Shown here: piece by piece, positions 7,772 to 14,699 of the stretch
Position numbering within the stretch: the first letter of the stretch is position 1
How the letters are laid out: the number at the start of each line of letters is the position of its first letter
Notes under the pieces: model-generated
The model's input: only the letters and a program-made list of their open reading frames with translations
Database searches by the model: none
Told to the model about the DNA's origin: nothing
Program-made: the position numbers and the translations under genes
Source of the DNA: an uncultured Mucilaginibacter sp.
GTDB lineage: Bacteria; Bacteroidota; Bacteroidia; Sphingobacteriales; Sphingobacteriaceae
Direction: 5' to 3'
Assembly (NCBI RefSeq): GCF_946481715.1
Contig: NZ_CAMLOV010000106.1
Span: forward strand, 1-19,713
DNA: 19,713 nt

Positions 7772-7839
7772 TAGGTTTTGTTAAGATGTTATTGTGGAGT
7801 GGTAGGTTTTGTTAAGATGTTATTGTGGAGTGGTAGGTT
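7772..7839 (+). repeat. Tandem 31-bp repeat, two exact copies plus a short partial third
   Basis: The unit at 7772-7802 starts TAGGTTTTGTTAAGATG and ends GTGGAGTGG. It is repeated exactly at 7803-7833. A third copy begins at 7834 (TAGGTT) and then diverges. No spacers, so it is not a CRISPR. Confidence 0.9.
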
Positions 7840-8051
7840 GGGTGATGGTAGATTGAATTAGTTGGATGGTTATGGTGATTTGTGTACGGCGTTACCTGGT
7901 AAGCGCTGACTGCTGATAAAAAAGCGGCGGGTTGTGCGATTCCCCTCTTGAGAAGGGTGCAGGTGTGTCGCGGAAATGCTTGATAAGAGGTAAAACTCCC
8001 TATTTATGGCGTTCCCTGCGGGCCGCGCTATCCGTTCCAACTCCTCATTCC

Positions 8052-8075
8052 GTCCCCACTGATAGAAGTGGGGAC
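8052..8075. repeat. Hairpin within an intergenic repeat block
   Basis: GTCCCCACT (8052-8060) and AGTGGGGAC (8067-8075) form a perfect 9-bp stem with a 6-nt loop. No T run follows, so it is not a standard terminator. It appears to be part of a larger repeat unit ending near 8112. Confidence 0.75.
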
Positions 8076-8083
8076 TCCATTCC

Positions 8084-8112
8084 GGGGTTTCCACTGCTAT
8101 CGCTAACGCGGG
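8084..8112 (+). repeat. Interspersed repeat motif, copy 1
   Basis: The core TTTCCACTGC-T-ATCGCTAACGC recurs at 8739-8768 with a single change (T to A), in the same orientation. The two copies bracket the 144-codon gene. Confidence 0.65.
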
Positions 8113-8221
8113 ATTTGCCTCTATTTTTTAAATCCGTCTTTGAAAAGCCTTGCGTCGAAACACGCAAAATCAGAGAGTGGCTTCATAGTAGTACCGAGCA
8201 TTTATTTATATCTTTACGATA

Positions 8222-8656
8222 ATGGACATTGCGCTGACCGGTATTGAAAAACAATTGGCGGATTTCATGAGCGACATATCCGAGGACGCCTATTGCTCGA
8301 GTTGGAACTATGGCTTAGAATACACCTTGTGGGATGCTGTGCTTAACGGCGAGTGCCGCTATGCCCGGCATTACATTACAAAGGAGAATATTGAGGTTAT
8401 GATCAAACTGTCCAACGAATGTGGTTGCTGGATTTACTTTGACGATGAAAAGGGACAAACCCCTATACCTCTTGATGAATGGCGCAAAAAATTCAATAGG
8501 GACATCTCCAAAAACTTCAGGCTGATAGACAAGTGGGGAAATATACCACCACAGCAACCCGCAGTCAACAAGATTAAAAGAAGGAAACGCAACCGCTTTC
8601 AACGTTTTTGGAACAAAATACTTCATCGGCTTGGGCTTTTTCGTAGGCTCTACTAG
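8222..8656 (+). CDS. Orphan protein of unknown function with a strongly basic tail
   Basis: 144 residues; the family is not recognised. The N-terminal part (about 1-95) is mixed helix/strand, slightly acidic, rich in aromatics and Cys ('DAYCSSWNYGLEYTLWDAV', 'NECGCWIYFDDEKG'). Residues 117-144 are very basic (KIKRRKRNRFQRF and LHRLGLFRRLY), suggesting contact with nucleic acid, the ribosome or the membrane surface. No signal peptide. It is a real gene in my view because of its ordinary codon use and stable length, but it stands alone: no operon partner, with repeat-rich DNA on both sides and copies of one repeat motif bracketing it. A TATCTTTA box lies 6 nt before the ATG, a weak match to the -7 promoter element. 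Its gene size and isolation are reminiscent of immunity or accessory genes, but nothing proves that. Confidence 0.65.
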   Translation: MDIALTGIEKQLADFMSDISEDAYCSSWNYGLEYTLWDAVLNGECRYARHYITKENIEVMIKLSNECGCWIYFDDEKGQTPIPLDEWRKKFNRDISKNFRLIDKWGNIPPQQPAVNKIKRRKRNRFQRFWNKILHRLGLFRRLY

Positions 8657-8738
8657 AAAAATTTCCACAGTTGCAGACTATCCTTTATGTATATCTAACT
8701 ACATTATTCGCGAGTCAATATAAGTTGCGCTGCGTTTT

Positions 8739-8768
8739 CGGGCTTTCCACTGCAATCGCTAACGCTGG
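8739..8768 (+). repeat. Interspersed repeat motif, copy 2
   Basis: Same core as at 8084-8112 (TTTCCACTGC, then ATCGCTAACGC), one mismatch. It lies in the gap between the 144-codon gene and the end of the S41 peptidase gene. Confidence 0.65.
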
Positions 8769-8813
8769 TGTTCCGATTAAAACTAAAGCAGTAAGCGTAA
8801 TTTACCATTGCAA

Positions 8814-11054
8814 CTATTTTAACAATATGTCTTTTGCCTTCTCCAATAATTCATCCTTACCTGCTTTTATGCCGGCAATGGTTGGTTTTATGGGGACATC
8901 TATCCTTACACCCTTCCTCTGCGTTTCTGTACCATCAGGATAGTAAACACCTATCCCCGATATCATGGTAGAAATTCCGCCGGGCAACGCTATGGAAGAG
9001 ACATTGCCATCGGCCCCGGCTGTTGTGCTACCTATTACTGTAACATTTGGCGAGCTTTGGAAACACATAGTGGTGTACTCTGCCTGGCTTTGCGATGTTT
9101 CATTAACAATAACCACAACTTTACCTTTATACACGCCGGAAAGTGCCGGCGGTATAGCTATTGGTTCGCCTATAACAAACAAACCTGGCCGGCTAATACT
9201 GCCCGCGGAGAATTTCACAAATGGGGTATTATTGGTTTTTATATACGGCCCGAAAGTGTAAGGCATAAACTCCGAAGGATAACAACGCATATCTATAATG
9301 ATCCCTTTAGTTTGCTCAAACAGGGCCTTGATAGTATCAAGGTCCTTATTATGATACTTACCCGGGTATAAATAACCGATGTTGTTATCCATCAAATAAA
9401 AACCTTTTGCTTTTGGGCTGGGGTCATAATCCATAGCATAATTTATCTTAGCCATTGGCAGCGTATTAATTACGGCCGCCAATTGTTTACCGTCGCGCTG
9501 CAGGTTAAGCGTTAGCTTGTCTTCATTATTCCGTAGTAAAAAAGCCAACGGCAAATCCCGTAATTGCGCAGCATAGTTAGATGCGGGCGTATAAGGCAAG
9601 TACTTTTTTATCAGTTCCGTTACGGGTTTGCCATTTATGGCAGTAATAATATCCCCCGGCTTCACCAGTTCTTTAACGTTTAAAGTATCGTTATAATAAC
9701 CTGTTACCACCAACTGCTCTTCCACAAATTTCGCTTTAAAAGGAACCGCATTTTTTCCCTTATAATCATTTAGCACCTGGTTGCTGCGCCCAATATTGGC
9801 ATGCGTATCGTGCACACGTGAGATGAGGGCAAGCGTATTTAGCGTATACTCCGTTGCGTTGGCCGATCGTACAAATTTTGGTATACAATCCGCCAGTACC
9901 TCGTTCCAATTCTCCGTAATCAGGTACTTGTATGGAAAGTAGTATTGGATCATGCTCCAATACCTATATAAGCAGAGCAACCTAAAGCCGGCATCGGGGT
10001 ATTTCATGGCGCTGTAGGCCATTTCGTTTGTAAAAACGGGGTTGCCAACGCCTGGCACCAGGGTTACGTAATAGTTTTTGGCAATCGCTTCATTATTCAA
10101 CATATTACTTAACTCATCCGTTAAGGTTTTGCTTAGTACTTTACCACTAAATAGTTGCCCGTAATCAGGTTCCAATTTAACATTATTGCCCTTATATGGT
10201 ACACATGCTGTGCATTTAGGCACAGCCCCAAGGCTTTTAAGCCAGTTTGCAAGCGCCGCACTTAATTCTTCATTATTACCGGCTTTTAAAACAGCAGGCA
10301 TCACCCTAAATAATTCGGCATCCATATTTACATCGCCTTTGGCAACATTTGGGTGATGGTACTTTACAAAACCCCATACCTGCCCAAGCATTGCTAAATT
10401 GCTTATTTGCTGTTTGCTTAAGGTTACCGTTTCTATTTTCGATCCTTTGTTAAAAGCAGTATCTCGTTCTGCTTTTGCCAGCGTTCTTTCTATCGCCTTT
10501 ACCTGCTGTATGGGTTGCCCATCAATAAAAAGCCGGAAATTATCAACCCACATTTTCCCTTTTCCCACCAGCAAAGCGCCCAGGTGTATATTGATGGCTT
10601 TAGTTTCGTCGTAGGGTAATTCAACAACATATTCCTTCCAGTCGGTAGTGCCGGTTATCCCCCTGCCCTGCATATTATCAAAAGCCTGGCTGCCGTCAAC
10701 ACGCATCCAAAGCCCGGCGTAGCCGGCGGTTACGTTTTCGGTTTTAACGTATCCTCTCAGCTCTACTTTGCTGCCCTTAAATGTTTTGGGGATAACGTAA
10801 TCTATCACACCAAAATCGCCCCCCTCGCCTGCTTTCTCAATAGATACGGCGTATTTGCCCTGCTGCTTTATGATACTATCGACTTTTACAGGGTATGATT
10901 TTAACTGTTCGGGCTGAAAATAGGTAATCCAACCCGCAGGTTTCGACCTGTCGGCGCTCAGGGTTTCTAAATCACCATTAAATTGGGTTTGAGAAATAGC
11001 AGGCCTGCAGCTTAGTAAGCCAAAAATTAACCACAAGGGAGAGAAGCGTTTCAT
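8814..11054 (-). CDS. Secreted S41-family (C-terminal processing type) serine peptidase
   Basis: 746 residues. A signal peptide occupies about 1-21 (ends near PAISQ). Residues 25-180 look like a beta-sandwich of the carbohydrate-binding type ('GYVKTENVTAGYAGLWMRVD', 'GKMWVDNFRLFIDG'). After a helical part comes a PDZ-like segment ('LVKPGDIITAINGKPVTE', about 460-480). The peptidase core is C-terminal, with NETSQSQAE at 651-659, in which S656 fits the S41 nucleophile position (consensus T-x-S-x-A-E); the catalytic Lys normally follows about 25 residues later, and I do not see an obvious one in 'VIGSTTAGADGNVSS', so activity should not be assumed. The protein probably works in the periplasm or on the surface on unknown substrates. 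It is transcribed divergently from the thioesterase gene. Confidence 0.88.
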   Translation of the reverse strand: MKRFSPLWLIFGLLSCRPAISQTQFNGDLETLSADRSKPAGWITYFQPEQLKSYPVKVDSIIKQQGKYAVSIEKAGEGGDFGVIDYVIPKTFKGSKVELRGYVKTENVTAGYAGLWMRVDGSQAFDNMQGRGITGTTDWKEYVVELPYDETKAINIHLGALLVGKGKMWVDNFRLFIDGQPIQQVKAIERTLAKAERDTAFNKGSKIETVTLSKQQISNLAMLGQVWGFVKYHHPNVAKGDVNMDAELFRVMPAVLKAGNNEELSAALANWLKSLGAVPKCTACVPYKGNNVKLEPDYGQLFSGKVLSKTLTDELSNMLNNEAIAKNYYVTLVPGVGNPVFTNEMAYSAMKYPDAGFRLLCLYRYWSMIQYYFPYKYLITENWNEVLADCIPKFVRSANATEYTLNTLALISRVHDTHANIGRSNQVLNDYKGKNAVPFKAKFVEEQLVVTGYYNDTLNVKELVKPGDIITAINGKPVTELIKKYLPYTPASNYAAQLRDLPLAFLLRNNEDKLTLNLQRDGKQLAAVINTLPMAKINYAMDYDPSPKAKGFYLMDNNIGYLYPGKYHNKDLDTIKALFEQTKGIIIDMRCYPSEFMPYTFGPYIKTNNTPFVKFSAGSISRPGLFVIGEPIAIPPALSGVYKGKVVVIVNETSQSQAEYTTMCFQSSPNVTVIGSTTAGADGNVSSIALPGGISTMISGIGVYYPDGTETQRKGVRIDVPIKPTIAGIKAGKDELLEKAKDILLK

Positions 11055-11103
11055 AAAGGCGGGTTAGGTGGTGTAGATATTATGAAGGTATTAACGGGCT
11101 TTT

Positions 11104-11140
11104 ATTTGTTTTAATATCACGGTGATGCACTAAAACAAAT
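11104..11140. promoter_or_regulatory. Nested inverted repeat between divergent genes
   Basis: Outer arms ATTTGTTTTA (11104-11113) and TAAAACAAAT (11131-11140) are exact reverse complements. Inside lies a second dyad, ATCAC-G-GTGAT (11116-11126). It sits 50 nt upstream of the S41 gene and 46 nt upstream of the thioesterase gene, a fitting place for a shared operator. Confidence 0.5.
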
Positions 11141-11158
11141 AACTTCAATTATACTTTT

Positions 11159-11166
11159 TACTTTTG
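11159..11166 (+). promoter_or_regulatory. Candidate -7 element for the thioesterase gene
   Basis: TACTTTTG matches TAnnTTTG exactly and lies 20 nt before the ATG at 11186. No clear -33 TTTG is visible, so this is tentative. Confidence 0.4.
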
Positions 11167-11185
11167 ATTATAACTTTCAACTTAA

Positions 11186-11596
11186 ATGCCCTACTCCACC
11201 TTCGAAACCGAGCACCGCGTACGCCCCGATGATATAGACATGTTTCAGCATGTGCATAATAGCAAGTATTTTGATTATGTGCTGGCTGCCCGTTACGAGC
11301 AAATGGAAACGTGCTATGGCATGGGCATGGAGAAATTTATGGAACGCGGCTTTGGCTGGGTGGTGCGCTCTGTGTATATGGATTACAAACGCGCCCTGGT
11401 AATGGGCGATTACTTTTTAGTGCGAACCGGCATCGAAAGCATTAACGATAAGGGTTGCCGCGTAGCTTTCACCATCACTAACAAGGCCACCAAAAAGGTA
11501 TGCTGCGATGGCTACTTCGATTACGTAATGATTGATATGGCAACCGGCCGCGGCGCGAAGGTGCCGGAGGACGTGATTGAGCATTATGGGATATAA
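11186..11596 (+). CDS. Acyl-CoA thioesterase of the hotdog (4HBT) fold
   Basis: 136 residues, one hotdog domain, no signal peptide. The N-terminal signature 'VRPDDIDMFQHVHNSKYFDY' (12-31) matches the family pattern in which an Asp followed by a His-x-Asn segment forms the active site (D18, H22-N25 here). Such enzymes hydrolyse acyl-CoA or acyl-ACP thioesters; chain length or aromatic preference cannot be read from sequence. It is a different subfamily from the YbgC-like gene at 18084. It stands alone, divergent from the S41 peptidase, and is followed by a long inverted repeat. Confidence 0.85.
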   Translation: MPYSTFETEHRVRPDDIDMFQHVHNSKYFDYVLAARYEQMETCYGMGMEKFMERGFGWVVRSVYMDYKRALVMGDYFLVRTGIESINDKGCRVAFTITNKATKKVCCDGYFDYVMIDMATGRGAKVPEDVIEHYGI

Positions 11597-11600
11597 TTTC

Positions 11601-11683
11601 AATATCGAACATCGAATTTCGAATGATGAATTTCGAAGTTAGACACTTCATCATTCGATATTGGAAATTCGTTATTCGATATT
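11601..11683. repeat. Long imperfect inverted repeat between convergent genes
   Basis: The left arm (11601-11630) begins AATATCGAA and ends GAATGATGAA; the right arm (11647-11683) read in reverse complement begins AATATCGAAT and also ends GAATGATGAA, with a 7-base insertion in the middle. Built from repeated TTCGAA-like blocks. It lies between the convergent ends of the thioesterase gene and the 99-codon gene and may act as a terminator for both. Confidence 0.75.
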
Positions 11684-11689
11684 CCCTTC

Positions 11690-11989
11690 CTAATTCGCCA
11701 GTATCGCATCCCCACAGCAATTCGTATCGCTCACCAATAGCCCTTTCGACCCATTGATGGTTTCGATGATGTGGATGAATTTGTAGGTTTTAGTTAGCTG
11801 GTCAAAGGCGTGGTCAACTACTTTTATATTAAGGTCCTCGGCAGAAAAGTCAACGTCGTCCTGCAAACAAAGGAAATGCTGGTTCTGCATTGGCATAAAA
11901 TCGTGGGTGTAGCCCTGGTCATGCAGGTCGATAACGCGCATGGTGAGGGCGTTGTTGAGTTTACGGGCGTTGTTTTTTAGCGTATTCAT
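11690..11989 (-). CDS. Small cytoplasmic protein of unknown function
   Basis: 99 residues, start ATG at 11987-11989. No signal peptide or membrane helix, and I recognise no family. It begins with a basic helix ('NTLKNNARKLNNALTMRVIDLHDQG'), here residues 2-26, then a mixed region ending 'SKGLLVSDTNCCGDAILAN', with a Cys pair at 91-92. The pattern of helix, strand and alternating polar residues looks like a real folded protein. Convergent with the thioesterase gene and separated from the PD40 gene upstream by about 190 nt that includes a hairpin. Could be a lineage-specific protein of Sphingobacteriaceae. Confidence 0.6.
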   Translation of the reverse strand: MNTLKNNARKLNNALTMRVIDLHDQGYTHDFMPMQNQHFLCLQDDVDFSAEDLNIKVVDHAFDQLTKTYKFIHIIETINGSKGLLVSDTNCCGDAILAN

Positions 11990-12124
11990 AAGTGTTGTGA
12001 GTTTTTACAGTAAATAGGACGCTCGGTCGTTCCAAATAGTTACAAATGAGCCATTTAAAACCAGCATTTAATGCTAACAATATTTATACCAATTACTTAC
12101 TCGTAAAAAACAAAACAAAAAATA

Positions 12125-12166
12125 TTAAAAATGGCCTCATTGGGCTTCAGCAACGAGGCTTTTAAA
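12125..12166 (-). terminator. Weak terminator-like hairpin after the PD40 gene
   Basis: GCCTC (12134-12138) pairs with GAGGC (12155-12159), and the stem can be lengthened through TTAAAA and TTTTAA across a small bulge. It lies directly after the stop of the minus-strand PD40 gene. Confidence 0.4.
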
Positions 12167-12181
12167 CCTTGTATGCAAATT

Positions 12182-13123
12182 TTATTCAGGTTTAATATTT
12201 ACCATTTTTAGGTCAACTGTATAAATATCCGCCAGGCTGTTGCCTGTACCCTGCAACCGTTTATTAAATTGTTGTAAGTTCTCCGCTTTTGCCGGCATAG
12301 CGGTGCGGGTGTTACGGGTGCTGGAAAAATAAAACAGCTTTTTATCCCGCGTTACCTTGGGTGCCCAGTCGATGCCATCTGAACTTATCGGCGCTACTAA
12401 TTTCACCGCCTTTTGCCAAACGCCGTTTTTACTGTAGCTGATGTAAAAATCAAGCCCGCGCAAAAAACTACCGGGCGTTGAATTGTATAGGAGGTAACTT
12501 TCATCGGGCGCTATAAAAGCCTCGTAATCGTTTCCGATGGTGTTCACTGCCTCGCCCAGGTTTTCCGCCGGCTGGTATTTGCCATTAGCAAAGCGGCATC
12601 GGTAAATATCGCAGGCGCCTATTCCGCCACTGCGTGTGCTGCCAAAGTAAAGGTTGCCATTATCGGCAATGGTGGGGTAAAATTCGTCGCCCTCGCTATT
12701 TACCGGCGCAGCCAGCCTTGCAGGGCTCCCCCAGCCTTTCACGCCAAGTTTTACCATCCAAATGTCGGTATCGTTTTTTGCAGGATCGCCCTCCTTTACT
12801 GGCCGGTTGGACGTAAAGTAAAGCGTTTTGCCATCCTTCGTTACAAAAGGGTCGGCATCCATATACTTGCCCGAGAAGGAAACAATTTGCGGTGCCGACC
12901 AGCGCTTGTTTCGGAGATACGAAACACAAATAGCCGAGAGGTTTAGATCGTAACTGCATTTGATAAAATATAGCGTGTCGCCAGTGGGCGAAAAGCAGGG
13001 GTGCGATTCGTAGTCGCCTGTGCTGATAACGCCTGGCTGGAAAATTTGCGGTGCCTTTGGCACTTGTGCTGATAGCCTGCCAGCTGTTAGCAGGCAGATG
13101 AATAAGGTTATAAAAGTTTTCAT
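12182..13123 (-). CDS. Secreted PD40/TolB-like beta-propeller protein
   Basis: 313 residues. Signal peptide 1-20 ('LFICLLTAGRLSAQ'). The mature part carries five PD40-type blades: 'SHPCFSPTGDTLYF', 'ADPFVTKDGKTLYFTSNRP', 'EFYPTIADNGNLYFGSTRSG', 'DYEAFIAPDESYLLYNS' and 'WAPKVTRDKKLFYFSSTRN'. This is the repeat seen in TolB and in the N-terminal part of many Bacteroidota OmpA-type proteins, but the OmpA domain is absent, so it is a free-standing propeller. Likely periplasmic or surface exposed; the ligand is unknown. The gene is divergent from the Lrp/AsnC regulator, with the two starts 99 nt apart, so that regulator may control it. Confidence 0.85.
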   Translation of the reverse strand: MKTFITLFICLLTAGRLSAQVPKAPQIFQPGVISTGDYESHPCFSPTGDTLYFIKCSYDLNLSAICVSYLRNKRWSAPQIVSFSGKYMDADPFVTKDGKTLYFTSNRPVKEGDPAKNDTDIWMVKLGVKGWGSPARLAAPVNSEGDEFYPTIADNGNLYFGSTRSGGIGACDIYRCRFANGKYQPAENLGEAVNTIGNDYEAFIAPDESYLLYNSTPGSFLRGLDFYISYSKNGVWQKAVKLVAPISSDGIDWAPKVTRDKKLFYFSSTRNTRTAMPAKAENLQQFNKRLQGTGNSLADIYTVDLKMVNIKPE

Positions 13124-13142
13124 GGCTGTGGTGTTGATACAC

Positions 13143-13150
13143 CAAAGTTA
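13143..13150 (-). promoter_or_regulatory. Candidate -7 element for the PD40 gene
   Basis: Minus-strand TAACTTTG, then G, fits TAnnTTTG exactly and lies 19 nt before the ATG. No good -33 TTTG is seen. Confidence 0.45.
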
Positions 13151-13172
13151 TCACGCGTAATAAAATACGGTA

Positions 13173-13203
13173 TTTGCATTTTAAAGCATAAGCAATAAAT
13201 TGC
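13173..13203 (+). promoter_or_regulatory. Candidate promoter for the Lrp/AsnC gene
   Basis: TTTG (13173-13176), a 19-nt spacer, then TAAATTGC (13196-13203), one base short of the TAnnTTTG consensus. The ATG follows at 13223. It lies within 25 nt of the divergent PD40 -7 element. Confidence 0.5.
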
Positions 13204-13222
13204 AAAACATTTAACGGTAGAT

Positions 13223-13684
13223 ATGGATAAAACTTTAATAAATAAAGCCGTAGGCGAACTAAACGCCCGGATACTGCACCAACTGGAAGCCGATGCGCGC
13301 CTGCCGATAACCGAAATTGGCAAGCGGGTTGGCCTAAGCGGCCCCGCTGTAAGCGAGCGGATAAAGAAAATGGAAGACGAAGGCATTATTACCGGTTATA
13401 CCACGCTGATTGACCACGACAAGGTGGGGCTAACGGTAAATGCCTATATCATGCTAAAATCGAGCCTCACCCACTCGGGCGTAATTAAAAAGATAGCAGA
13501 GATAACTGAAATTTTGGAATGCTACAGCATAACGGGCAACCATTGTATCATTATGAAGGTTGCAGCGGCAACAACCAAACGATTGGAAGCCATTATTGGC
13601 CAGTTACAGCAATTTGGCGAAACCAATACATCGGTTATCCTATCTGCCAGTTTCGAAAAACGCGGCGTGTTTGCAAGCGTATAG
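13223..13684 (+). CDS. Lrp/AsnC-family transcriptional regulator
   Basis: 153 residues, normal for the family. An N-terminal winged helix-turn-helix covers about 12-60 ('ITEIGKRVGLSGPAVSERIKKMEDEGIITGY', split as residues 29-43 and 44-59). The C-terminal AsnC/RAM ligand domain covers about 70-145 (strand 'TVNAYIMLKSS', then 'ITGNHCIIMKV'). In many relatives the last segment reads G-x-x-D; here it is GNHC, so the acidic residue is missing, which may change effector binding. Such proteins form octamers and sense amino acids. Its divergence from the PD40 gene and the short shared promoter region suggest autoregulation and control of that neighbour. It converges on the HD-CoaD gene with a 21-nt gap. 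Confidence 0.93.
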   Translation: MDKTLINKAVGELNARILHQLEADARLPITEIGKRVGLSGPAVSERIKKMEDEGIITGYTTLIDHDKVGLTVNAYIMLKSSLTHSGVIKKIAEITEILECYSITGNHCIIMKVAAATTKRLEAIIGQLQQFGETNTSVILSASFEKRGVFASV

Positions 13685-13705
13685 CGGTTTAGTAATTGTA
13701 CTAAG

Positions 13706-14659
13706 TTAGATGAGGTACTCCCCTGCTTTGCCATATTTCTCTAACTGGCGGATGCCGGTACTGGAGATATGCTCAAATTCCATATCGCAAAAAATAGCAA
13801 TTACGCTGATGTTTTTATCGCTCAGTTCCTGTAGGTACCTGTATTGGTTAAGTTCGTACTGCAAATCGCTGCCATTGCGCAGGCCGCGAATAATGGTGGC
13901 ATCGTAACCCAGGTTACGGGTAAAATCTGTCAACAATCCTTCGTACACTGCCAACTGCCTAAAATTCAGCACTTCTGGCAATGGGTAAGTCGCTGCTTCT
14001 TTGCCCGGATTAACACCCCGTGCGATGATCACCTTATCGAATATTTGCTCGGCTTTTTGCAGGATATTATAATGCCCTTTGTGAAAGGGGTTGAAACTGC
14101 CCGGATAAACAGCAATACGGGGAACACGCGCACTCACATAACTAATAAGTGCATCCAGCGCCGGGTTATCAACGCTTTGCCTCAAAGTGCGCAGCACCTC
14201 CACCCTTTTTCCCTTATAAATGCTGTAATCAACAAACTGAAACTCCTTGAATATCTGGTGTTCGTACTCCAATAGTTTATCCAGCGGCTGGCGTAAAATA
14301 TTTAAATCGGCGGCGCAAAATATGGCTGAGAGCGCGGTTTGAGGCTGATGTGTTTTGGTGTCGAGGATAATATTGGTTACTTCTTTTTTCAGTTCCACAT
14401 CTCCTTTAAAAACCTCATTAAAATAAGCGGCAGAATCTTCCTCATTAGTTGCCGATTTTGGATCGTAGATAATATCATGGAAAACCGTTGCCAAAAGCAG
14501 TGCATCGCTATCGCCATGCCCTTGTAGTTCCAGCTGCGCACAAATATCGTCAAGGTGGGTTAGGGTATGATAAAAACGATGCGGCTGGCGGTAGGCATCC
14601 AAAATAGACGCATCGATACCTAAGGTTGCCAGCCGCGCCGTTTTATCTGTAATTTTCAT
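13706..14659 (-). CDS. Fusion of an HD-superfamily hydrolase (COG4339-like) with a CoaD-like nucleotidyltransferase
   Basis: 317 residues. Residues 20-165 match the COG4339 predicted metal-dependent HD phosphohydrolases: 'RFYHTLTHL' (28-36), FHDIIYD (60-66, with the HD pair at 61-62) and 'TNEEDSA' (71-77). Residues 181-317 match phosphopantetheine adenylyltransferase: PGSFNPFHKGH (186-196, the T/HxGH motif region), 'ARGVNPGK', RGLRNGSD (258-265) and ISSTGIR (298-304). CoaD makes dephospho-CoA from 4'-phosphopantetheine and ATP. The adenylyltransferase half is about 137 residues against about 160 usual. Whether it replaces the usual CoaD or acts on another nucleotide is unknown. It starts 40 nt after the ddl stop on the same strand, so it is likely co-transcribed with it. 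Confidence 0.88.
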   Translation of the reverse strand: MKITDKTARLATLGIDASILDAYRQPHRFYHTLTHLDDICAQLELQGHGDSDALLLATVFHDIIYDPKSATNEEDSAAYFNEVFKGDVELKKEVTNIILDTKTHQPQTALSAIFCAADLNILRQPLDKLLEYEHQIFKEFQFVDYSIYKGKRVEVLRTLRQSVDNPALDALISYVSARVPRIAVYPGSFNPFHKGHYNILQKAEQIFDKVIIARGVNPGKEAATYPLPEVLNFRQLAVYEGLLTDFTRNLGYDATIIRGLRNGSDLQYELNQYRYLQELSDKNISVIAIFCDMEFEHISSTGIRQLEKYGKAGEYLI

Positions 14660-14699
14660 TTGCTTTTTAATTCAGCCTGTTTACAAAACAACCCGGATA

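Larger units (their letters stand above)
7675..8221. other. Gene-free, repeat-rich intergenic region
   Basis: No convincing gene is present. From about 7680 to 7885 the plus strand is rich in G and T and nearly lacks C, and it holds two short tandem repeats (7703-7734 and 7772-7833). From about 7930 to 8120 lies a GC-richer block with a 9-bp-stem hairpin and a motif that recurs at 8739-8768. Open frames here lack coding character. Confidence 0.7.

Noticed and set aside
7772..7839. CRISPR array
   Set aside because: Only two full units, directly adjacent with no spacers, and no cas genes.
7870..8222. Coding regions in the repeat block on either strand
   Set aside because: The frames follow hairpin and repeat sequence, have odd composition and no family features.
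13689..13704. Terminator between the Lrp/AsnC and HD-CoaD genes
   Set aside because: TTAGTA/TACTAA forms a 6-bp AT-rich stem only, with no T run; too weak to call.
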